Source: Xylogone sp. PMI_703 (Eukaryota; Ascomycota; Leotiomycetes). Taken from it: 64,000 nt of DNA. Under the pieces are notes generated by a model. It saw only the letters and a program-made list of their open reading frames with translations, did no database searches and was not told the DNA's origin. The translations under genes were made by a program, and so were the position numbers. Shown one piece after another: positions 55,597 to 64,000 of the stretch (positions are counted from its first letter, which is position 1; the number at the start of each line of letters is the position of its first letter). Where the stretch lies: contig JAJTUQ010000006.1 in assembly GCA_021399445.1 (NCBI GenBank), positions 558,001-622,000 of the forward strand, written 5' to 3'.

Positions 55597-57164
55597 TTAT
55601 CTGATTGGTATTTCTGCCATAGCACTCCATTCTCCACCGGTATAGTCATGTAGAATTCTCTTTCCTTCAACGAGAGTGATTTCTATCTCCTTATCACCTT
55701 TCAATAAGAGATACTGCTCAATTGCCGGTGCAAGAAGGGTCGCTCTTTTGTGCGTCCACCAATATCTATCAATTGGCAGAATATATTCGACGGCGCGGTA
55801 GTAGAAATACATCATTATGAGAGCGCTGGGGTCACCCTGCGAGATAAGAGTGCGCATTCTGTCGTTGGAGCAAGTGGGAAAATAAAATACAGTCATAACC
55901 GGATCATCTCCGCATAGCTCTTGGTTGTTCGATGAAGCGTCATCCAAGTCTTTTAACGGCGAAGAAGAATCGGATTTATAACTTTGAAGGGGTAAGTGCT
56001 GGCAGAGCGAATGTACCAGTGCCAAACGGGACTGCAGGTCTTGGACACCTGTGAGGTCGACGGTGTCGCACTCTGTCTCGGCCATCTTTAATAACTTAGT
56101 TTTCGCAATACCCATTAAACAAACAATGGAACTGGTACTCACTTCTCCGTTGTTTATACTAGTAATAAACTCTGTCAATGCATGCCGTGGGGCTCTTGGT
56201 GTAGCAGAGTCATTGAATAATGTAGAGGCGAATATAGTGTTGCTAGAGCCCAGGAAGTGGAATGCATTTGTAAATACTTGGCGGAGGCCTTTAGCAAGAG
56301 AGAATAAAGGGTCTGATCCAAGGTCGAGCCGACAGTCGTCAGGAGGCCTGGATCCATCTTCGGAAGATTCAGAGGAGTTTGCTAGGCTGAAGAGTCCATC
56401 AACCCTATCCCATGCATAATGTACTAGGAGAGAAGATGTCGCCATCAAGGCGTCAGCATTTGCGGTTGTCGTAGGCTGTGTAAGTGCATAGCGAAATAGA
56501 CGGAGTGTTTGGTGCAGATGCAGCATAGATGCTCGATGGTATATTTCGCAGGAGGGTTGGAGATGCGCCAAATGCGTTGCTGCCGTAAGCAGAATGGCTT
56601 GCATCAAAAAGTCATGCTACAAAAACAATTAGGATCCCATCTTAAGTGCAGTGATTGAAGAGCTAAATGCACCTCAAAGGAAAGAGGAGCCACTTTCTTG
56701 CGCCAGATGTCCTCGGTAAATATTAACGTACTTGCCGTAACCTCAGAGAAATGGTGCATGAGCTTCATATGCAGCACGTTGACATCTGGAGAGAGAGGAA
56801 GTGGCGAAGGTATGCTGGGGGTAATTGCTCTCTGTGTGAGCTCCTTCGGCTCTCTGTGTGTTTCTTTCGCAAGGCTACATGTTTCACGCCTCTTGACACA
56901 ATTCTGACACGACGGCCGGCCTTCGTCACACTATACACTCAGGAACCTTAATGATCTGGCACAGAGGTTGATGGAGCCTCCTTTACGCACCTTAACTTTC
57001 CTCTTCTTGCATGCCGCACAGCCGTGCCTGGATTTCATATGGGGGCGCCGTCTTGAAATGGGAAGTCCCTCTTCAGTATGGCGTAGCTTCCACGGGTCGC
57101 CCAATTGCTCTGGGCCGACCTGGACAAACCGGAAGTCAGGGGGCTGGGACGCACCAAAGGCCAT
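55597..57164 (-). CDS. Zn2Cys6 transcription factor (UPC2-like / short C6 class)
   Basis: Three exons (57164-56991, 56930-56673, 56616-55597) sum to 484 codons (483 residues). The zinc cluster is CAACKKRKVKCDEGRPSCQNCVKRRETC, split by the first intron after KVK. It is preceded by the HMKSRHG motif typical of the C6 class that includes sterol-uptake regulators. The C-terminal domain (LMHHFSEVTASTLIF.. HDFLMQAILLTAATHLAHLQPS) matches that class's compact activation/ligand region. It is divergent from the AIF-like oxidoreductase gene over 1.1 kb, which it may control. Intact. Confidence 0.9.
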
Positions 57165-58295
57165 AGTTACTGCTTTTGGAATTTGATGGCTCGTACACTC
57201 AAAAGGGCATTACAAAGGAAAGCTCCCCTACACAACAAGAAGATTGAGGGTGATAAAAGGTAGTCAAATGTACAAAACCGGGGCGAACAATGGAGCTCGT
57301 GCGCCTTTCCACATTCGGCTTCGTATCTCTCGGGAGTATCTATGATTGGTGGAGCCATACGAGACACGCACCTTACGTAGTTGAACCTCTTGAAGTTGAT
57401 TGGATTTGTCATCCATTTATAAGTGAGTTAAGTTATATCGAGTTCTAAGTAAGCAGGTAGCGGCAATGGAGACCGCTGCGTACATTGTATGCGTATCAGT
57501 ACGCACAAAATATGTATGGCGCATATTTGACTGTGCGGAAGTGATTCCTCGGCATGAATATTAGGACCTAATTAGCCTCATTCTCGGAAGAGGCCTGCTC
57601 CGATACGGTGGCGATGACGAGAAACGGCTGGTGCAAATGGCCAATTTCCCATCAATTGCAGAGAATTACTAACCATCCTCCCGCACATTACCTCGCACGG
57701 GTCAGTACCCCATACTTTGGCATATGTGCTTGTGTTCCTTGCCAATAGTTATTCGAGAATTCCATTGCCAGCCTATGAGGTCGAGTTTGGAGGGCAGAAG
57801 CAATGATTCTTTCGTTTAAAGTAGGAAAATATCCGCGAGCAATGGCTAATCGTAACGTTTAGCTTTCAATAGCAATACATATCTCTTTTGTTCCAGGGCT
57901 AAAAAGGGTCTGACCGAGAATGTAGAGCCAAGCAACTTGTTACATTAAGATTCGTAGTACTGCAGTGATACGGTAGGGTCAAGCTATGATTGGTAGGGCT
58001 GGTTAGTCATTTCAGGGTCGGGACCGAGTGGAGGCTGATTTGATTATTCAGGATGATTTACAGGCACGGAGGCTGTGGGTACCGGGACATCGCATTCCTT
58101 TTCAGATCCGAGCCAGCATGGGCTAATTACTCTAGTGTACCACCTGGAACCTTCTTAAGATAAGAATTTATCGTGACAATCTTGTTTCCATATATATTGC
58201 CTGTGCCTCTTAATTCAAAAGCTGTTCCAATTTAACTGTGAAAGTTGTTGTTTTGATACCCATTTTGATACCCAAATTCTTTCAGTCCTTTTATC
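57165..58295. promoter_or_regulatory. divergent promoter region: Zn2Cys6 gene / AIF-like gene
   Basis: A 1.13-kb spacer between divergent genes. It contains a TATATAT box at 58191-58197, about 100 nt before the AIF-like ATG. CGG-type half-sites are also seen, including an everted CCG-ATA-CGG at about 57600-57608 and an inverted CGG-GA-CCG near 58018-58025. No coding sequence is recognised. Confidence 0.5.
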
Positions 58296-59579
58296 ATGTC
58301 TTCCAAGAAAACCTCAACCCATAATGTTGTCATACTTGGCGGATCATTTGCAGGTATCTCTGCAGCCCATCAACTTCTCCGAAATGTACTCCCTCCTCTC
58401 AATACTGCGTCCTCAAAAGCCTATAAGGTCACCCTAGTCAGCCCATCGGCCTTTTTTATGTGGAAAATTGGTGCACCAAGAACGATTGTATCTCCAAAGG
58501 ATATTCCCCTCGACAAAGCGCTCATCCGTATCACAGATGGGTTCAAGGAGTACGATAGTGCTCGGTTCGAATTCGTCCAAGCCGCTGCTATTTCTGTTGA
58601 TCATGGATCAAAGAAGTTAACTGTCGAAGATACTTCTGGCAAGAACCCCAGCGAAGGTAGAGAGTATGATATCTCATATGATTCTCTCCTCATCAGCACT
58701 GGAGTGACTCAATCTTCCCCACTTTTTGGACAACGAAGAACCGATGCCGATACTCGTGAGCTTTATGCGAAAGTCCACGAGGGCATCCCCAAGGCTAAGA
58801 CTATACTCATAGCTGGAGGTGGCCCTTCAGGTACAGAAACAGCTGGTGAACTTGGTGATACGTATGGAGCTTCGAAGGATATCACGATACTCTCTGGAAG
58901 CACTCGCCTGCTCTCAAATCTCTCACCATCACGAGGCCAAAAAGCTGAGCGAATCCTGAAGGAACTCGGAGTCAAGACCATACATAACGTCAGAGTTACC
59001 TCTTTCGTGGAAACCGACGGAAAGACAAGATTAACGCTCTCAGATGGTACGGAGCGCACTGTCGATGTATATATACCCGCTGCGGGTGATAAACCAAACA
59101 CCGATTTTCTACCAAAAGATTGGCTCAACGAACGTGGATATGTCAAGACCAAGCTTGAGACTCTTCGTCTAGACGTACCCGGGGTGTCTGGAGTCTATGT
59201 CCTTGGCAGCGTGGGTTCATACTCCCTAGGTGGAGTACTCGACGTCTACAATGCCACTAAACCATGCTGTGAATCCATTCGCGTCGATATTTTCAACCAA
59301 CTCCCTTCTGACGCTCAACAAACTCTCCAAAGTCAGGTAAAGGGTGGTTTCTTCCTCTTCTCGCTATTCAAATCTAAACCGTCCTTGAAAGAACATCAGT
59401 TACTATATAAGCAAATTACTGCCGAGATGCAGTTCGTCCCTCTTGGCCGAAGTCATGGCGTTGGAGTCATATTTGGGTTCGGCGTGCCGCAGTGGATGGT
59501 GGTGATGTTGAAGGGGAAGACTTTCATGATCGAGAAAGCTATTCAATTAGTCCAGGGTGCTGATTACAAGAAGGCGTAG
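58296..59579 (+). CDS. AIF/AMID-like FAD-dependent pyridine nucleotide-disulphide oxidoreductase
   Basis: A single exon of 427 residues from ATG 58296. The FAD-binding motif VVILGGSFAGISAAHQLL is at about residues 11-28. The second dinucleotide motif is ILIAGGGPSGTETAGELGD (about 171-189), and the FAD-contacting VYIPAAGDKPNTDFLP lies near 262. A C-terminal hydrophobic segment (GVIFGFGVPQWMVVMLKG) may associate with membranes. Fungal homologues of apoptosis-inducing factor 2/FSP1 reduce quinones with NAD(P)H. Some members are involved in cell death and others sit in metabolite clusters. It is intact and is likely controlled by the divergent Zn2Cys6 gene. Confidence 0.9.
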   Translation: MSSKKTSTHNVVILGGSFAGISAAHQLLRNVLPPLNTASSKAYKVTLVSPSAFFMWKIGAPRTIVSPKDIPLDKALIRITDGFKEYDSARFEFVQAAAISVDHGSKKLTVEDTSGKNPSEGREYDISYDSLLISTGVTQSSPLFGQRRTDADTRELYAKVHEGIPKAKTILIAGGGPSGTETAGELGDTYGASKDITILSGSTRLLSNLSPSRGQKAERILKELGVKTIHNVRVTSFVETDGKTRLTLSDGTERTVDVYIPAAGDKPNTDFLPKDWLNERGYVKTKLETLRLDVPGVSGVYVLGSVGSYSLGGVLDVYNATKPCCESIRVDIFNQLPSDAQQTLQSQVKGGFFLFSLFKSKPSLKEHQLLYKQITAEMQFVPLGRSHGVGVIFGFGVPQWMVVMLKGKTFMIEKAIQLVQGADYKKA

Positions 59580-59951
59580 AAAGATAAGTGTGATTGGTAA
59601 ATGGGGGATGTCTTAGTAGCTGTTGATACCTTTCTGTTAGATTTTTAATATATTTTCTTTGATACATACACACAGCAATACAACTGCGCAACTGTGACTC
59701 TTATTTACACCATTGATAAATTTCCCATTCGTTAGCATATTCTCTGAGGAGCCAATCACATTCGTGACTACGAATGTTTCTCCGGTATATCCCAGCTTCG
59801 TGACCAATCAGGCAGCGCTTACAACAACACGTACGGCGTAGTGCAGGAATAGCCAGTTCAAATAGGAGACTCCAAAAAAACCTTAAATACTTTGCAGGGT
59901 GTTGGAACAGATTAGAACACAACCAACACCCATTTCTGTGTACTAGAACGG
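59580..59951. other. intergenic between convergent AIF-like and SDR genes
   Basis: A 370-nt spacer with the two 3' ends. A 73-codon Cys-containing minus frame (59701-59922) has no recognisable features. Confidence 0.6.
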
Positions 59952-61005
59952 CTATGTCGCTTTTATCAACTTGGAAATTCCTGGTTGGATCCTCTCAAGC
60001 CTTTCAAGCAGCTCTGCATATAAACGACGTTGGGTCTCGGCCCCATCCTCACTACGTACAAACGTTGATGGTCTGCACCATCCAAATAATTAGTACCATG
60101 CTATAAAGAACCAACAGATTGATTACTTACGGTTCAACAACACAGTTGCCCATGTACTGTCCATGAGTTTCAATGGACCCAGCTGCACCATAGACTTCTG
60201 TGCGAGCTCCCACTTCCGTAGTCCGAGCCAGGATAGCTTGCATGATCCATACCCCTATTCTTTCCAAGAGTGATGCCGATCGCACAAGTTCTGAGACGCA
60301 GAAACCTGGGTTCACAATATTGATAATGACACCTTGGTCTTCCACTTTCCCGACCTGGGCTGCGAGCTCGCGAGCGACAAGAACCTCGAGCAGTTTTGAT
60401 ACCATATAACGACGGCCCATAGACTTGCTATCACGCTCCGCATTAACAGCATCAAGAATACTGGGCTTGAATCGCTCCGGAAGTTCTACTAATCCGTGAA
60501 CCTCCGATGCTATGAAGGTCAGGACAGTGTACTTGTTAAACTTCTTAGCCGTCTTGCGAAGAAGAGGTAGAAGCAGGATTCCTAGCAGAAATGTGCTGAA
60601 AATATTAACAGTCAAAGTACTCTCGGTACCTTCAAATTCTTCATAGACACTTGTACTGATTGCCGCATTTTCAACTAGACAATCGAGACGGTCCAGCTCC
60701 TTGTTACATTTGCTGGCGAATTCCTTGACCGAGTCATAGCGAGAGAGATCCAGTTGCCAAACTTCGACGACCCCTTTTCGCTTTGTAGATTCCTCGATAT
60801 ATTTTTGGGCGTTCTCTCCCTTCTTGATGCTTCTGACGGCAAGGATAACGCGTGCAGCATTCAATCGAACGAAGTGGCGTGCAGCTTCTTGGCCAAGACC
60901 AGTGTTGGCTCCGGTGACGATAACTGTCAGTCCAGTGAAATCTTGATGTGGATATGGAGGAGTAACGAAGAATTGATTGTAAAGAATGCCCGGAACAGTC
61001 GTCAT
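59952..61005 (-). CDS. short-chain dehydrogenase/reductase with atypical NNAG motif
   Basis: Two exons (61005-60131, 60072-59952) sum to 332 codons (331 residues). The cofactor motif TGANTGLG is at residues 31-38. The usual NNAG motif is replaced by ENAA (112-115). Active-site candidates are Ser167, Tyr200 and Lys204 (YMVSK). The second exon adds the family-typical C-terminus (PPSTFVRSEDGAETQRRLY..). The ATG at 61005 gives a normal N-terminus. It is related to retinol-dehydrogenase-like SDRs, with NAD(P)-dependent oxidoreduction of an unknown hydrophobic substrate. Intact. Confidence 0.9.
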
Positions 61006-61595
61006 AATGATTGAGTGAATATGAGAGTTGTGGTTTAAGCTTGAATGAAGGACAATGGTGTGATTAAATGGATATTTAAGCACTTTCCCATGCTACTGCA
61101 CAGTCAACTATATGAAGTACGCGTACCAAACTACTGATACTCATGATGCAATGACAAGACGTTAATAAGGATTAATAATTTCCGTCCCGTTAAGGATAGG
61201 GAATCAGTGAATCCACAAATCGGGATTGGATCTCGGCCGTAGCTAAATACTTAACTCCGTGTCACGACGCGGGTATTTCGCCTAGTCTACCATGTGAGAC
61301 AGAACAAGACTAATACTTTCTAGTTTCCACATAAGTTGGATACTATAGAATGTCAGTACTAAGGATACCTATCAGCCTACTTTATCATTAGCAAGGTAAG
61401 CTTATTATGGTTTAGCTGACACTGATCTAAATAGACGGCCCCCATGGCCTAAATTATGGACTAAACGGCGAATCGATTACCGAATTCAGTTCTGTACCCG
61501 GATAACTCATCCACAACTCAATTCTGGATACATATGGCAACATTCACTCAGTCCTCTTGATTATGATACTTATAATAGCCTGACTATAAGTAAAC
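61006..61595. other. intergenic, no gene recognised
   Basis: A 590-nt AT-rich spacer between two minus-strand genes. It holds the SDR promoter and the HET terminator. No other element is recognised. Confidence 0.6.
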
Positions 61596-64000
61596 CTATA
61601 TAAGTGTAGCCGTCGCCATGTGCTTTCCACTCTTAAATTCTGGCAAGGGATCCTGAGGCATTTCTAACGGCCCATCATCTCCATGATATAAAGCATGATC
61701 TGGGGAGAAGAGGTCGCAATCCCACCGACTTCGAGTTTCTTTTCCTATACCTACAACGTTGGCGAAGCGGGTCGTCCACGATTCTTCCGACTTATGAGCT
61801 AAAACCGGCCCATCAACTATCCCAACTCTTCTATATACCCCCTCTTCGCCTGTGGGTTGCACTATAAGTCCAAAACGAAGATCAAGGAAGATATCGAATC
61901 CATCAGTACCGTCTGGCAGGCGTGCTAGCAGAAGTACCGAGAGGTTATCGCCGTAGTCTCCATCAGTATCAAAGCCACCCTCAACATACATCACTTTCGA
62001 ACCAATTGAGAGTCCCAAAACTCGATCACAACCTGGAGACGTGAAAGGGACCATAACGTCGCTAAGTGGATTTGGCTCTGAAAGCTGCATGGAGGTGACC
62101 TTTAGGAGAGGCGCGGTCAGGCGAAGGTACCCATCTTTCACGCCGCCATAGGGGTTAGATGGGTCTGTGGTTAATTTGTGATCTACATAGGTAGCCAATG
62201 CCTCGTAATCCGCAATACGAGCCTTCCATGAGCATCGCTGAATAAGGTTATACACGGTGAACTGCACCTTCCCTTCCACAGATATCCAGGACCATGAAGG
62301 GCCACGGTACTTATCAGGTCTCTCAAGTGAATCCGTGTCCGACTCAGCTCTACTCCAGAGCAGACCTTCAATCATTCCTTTACGCCAGATACCTGCCCAA
62401 TATTCATCCCCCGACGAGCTTGCAACTGCCGAAGCTAGACCTGCCAGGGCAGGTAGTCGGTCAGAACCTTGAGTTATGGCGCACGACGTGTATTTCTCAA
62501 CCATCTTATACCATGCACGATAATTGACCCGGTCGTCCCCATCGGGCCTCGGCTCGAAGATAGTGGGCTGGATTGAGGCTGTGGCCTTCAATTCTTGGAG
62601 ATAATCCTCTCCGCGGTCGACAAAGTCTCCATTTTGAGCAGTGAGCAATTCAGCACACTCCCAGAATACTTGTGTAGTGCCATAGAGAACCATTCGGCGT
62701 GCTAGATATCGCTCTTGTAAGCACCAAGCTCTCTGCGCGAGGGGCTCGGATCCTAGTGGATCCACGCTAGTGTTGCCTTCACTCATCATAGCAGCCCATC
62801 GCCTTGGCTTTGGGAGTAGCGGCTGCAGTCCGAGATATGCGCTGGTACCATCGGAGAGGGTTTGGTTGAACTTGACCATATCTGGTTCAGGTCTCTTCTG
62901 TAGAAACCCATCGTAATCTGCGAAAGAGTTCGCGGCGCCTACCACCAAATAAGCATTCAAATACACGTCAGCCATTCTACCCGATTCTCGTAGCCAGTCT
63001 TCTTTGTCATCTTGGATTATACATAGCGAGTCTATCCAGAGATATGAAAGGCCCAATTTCCTCGTAATAAGGATAGCATCTTGAGCAGTCTGCGGTAATG
63101 CCTTAACTGGAACTCCTCGTAGCTTTTCCGGTAAGCTTTCAATCGTAGTCTGGCTCGCTTTTCTAACTTTCCAATAGGCTTCAAGAGCCGAAGATGATCT
63201 TGAGAGACCTAGTGATGAATCACCTTCTTTCATTAGCTTCTTCATAGTCTGCTCTACACCCCAGCAGTGGCTGAGTGCTACATATGGAGCACTCTTTTCG
63301 GGCAGCGCTGACGATTCTCGGAGATAGACCATCCCAGAATCCATATCTCCCACTTCAAGGATCCGAGTCGGCATTTGAGCAATGCTGTCATCCTTTGGGC
63401 AGTTTTCATGGTTTTTGGTACAGTTTTCAAGCCATGTTTGGATCTGCGCGAAGGTCGGATCTGAAGCCGGATCTACGTCGACCTCTCTGCACAGAATAGC
63501 CTGAGCATCAGTTGTTGCTATTAAGCTGATATCAGCCATAGAAACGCGCAACAAGTGTGGGTATGAGCATACGGTTACTTGCAACAATGCTAAACATTGC
63601 CATCACATCTCCAGGGTCCCAGGACGAATAGTATGGAGGGTCAGGTTTCAGGATTATTTTGAGGAACGCACGGGTATTCTGGCTTTTGATCCCTTCCGAA
63701 TCATACGATAATTCCACTGTAAATTGATATTGTGCAAATTTGGGTGTTTTGAGAAGGCCGCCAGCATACTCGCTCTGGTTTTCTTCAGACATGTCACCGG
63801 ACCTCACAAGCTCATCAACGCCAGCCTGCAGGTCATCCTCGAGAGCGCGAAGTACTAGCCTACAAAGATGGCAGTGGCTTGAGGAAGACGTAAGGTCTTC
63901 AAGGTTGGAATGCCAATCATTCTCAGATTCGTTGCTTAGCTCGCGCGACTTGTCTTCTGACCAAAGCTCGTAAGTTTCCTCTAATAGGTCATGGAGGTCG
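61596..64000 (-). CDS. HET-domain protein, partial (5' end beyond right edge)
   Basis: A downstream exon (63517-61596) is joined over a 61-nt intron (63518-63578, GTAACC..TTAATAG) to an upstream exon that stays open to the end of the window. The upstream exon encodes a Cys-containing motif (SHCHLCRLVLRALEDDL) typical of the region before HET domains. The HET blocks are YVALSHCWG, LSYLWIDSLCIIQDDKEDWLRESGRMADVY and RAWCLQERYLARRMVLYG, then a conserved PSWSWISVEGKV. At least 780 residues are visible. This belongs to the large HET subclass, distinct from the two shorter HET genes upstream. Intact within the window. Confidence 0.9.

Noticed and set aside
58763..59152. 129-codon minus-strand frame
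   Set aside because: Antisense to the AIF-like gene, which has both dinucleotide-binding motifs in the sense frame.

Overview
The window looks like a stretch of an accessory region from a filamentous ascomycete (Pezizomycotina). The reasons are short GT..AG introns of about 45-100 nt with CTAAC-like branch points, several Zn2Cys6 transcription factors, HET-domain proteins, NACHT (NLR-type) proteins, a Clr5-ankyrin protein and fungal rhodopsin-type membrane proteins. The gene repertoire would suit a Leotiomycetes-like species, but that is only an impression. No rRNA, tRNA, CRISPR array or intact transposon was recognised.

Layout. 1-2.1 kb: the 5' part of a frame-disrupted NACHT-ankyrin gene on the minus strand. 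3.6-10.3 kb: an FAD monooxygenase, a seven-helix rhodopsin-like membrane protein and an allantoate-permease-type MFS transporter, all apparently intact. 10.9-14.6 kb: a dead MFS transporter and a dead FAD monooxygenase. 16.2-21.0 kb: a large phosphorylase-NACHT-WD40 NLR with one frame break. 22.4-24.6 kb: an intact nine-exon GMC oxidoreductase. 24.7-28.8 kb: a dead Clr5-ankyrin gene, followed by a possible 54-residue single-span membrane peptide. 31.4-32.2 kb: a dead GNAT acetyltransferase. 33.4-41.3 kb: a zinc-less MDR reductase, an intact MFS transporter and a HET protein with an Asn/Met-rich tail. 42.0-51.0 kb: a compact block of Zn2Cys6 regulator, flavin monooxygenase, SDR and second Zn2Cys6 regulator. 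51.1-54.8 kb: an intact HET gene and a dead HET gene. 55.6-61.0 kb: a third Zn2Cys6 regulator divergent from an AIF-like oxidoreductase, then an SDR. 61.6-64.0 kb: a fourth HET gene running off the right edge.

How it works together. Two themes are interleaved. The first is self/non-self recognition and programmed cell death (four HET genes, one dead; two NACHT genes; one Clr5-ankyrin gene). The second is small-molecule oxidation and transport with local regulators, best seen at 42-51 kb, where a regulator, a flavin monooxygenase, an SDR and another regulator sit together. A nested palindrome carrying two CGG-N4-CCG sites lies upstream of the monooxygenase. Many genes are inactivated by stop codons that CpA-to-TpA changes could explain, which suggests RIP-like decay of a fast-turnover region. 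Splice models were built by eye from consensus sites and reading-frame continuity. For the multi-exon genes called intact, the exon lengths sum to a multiple of three.
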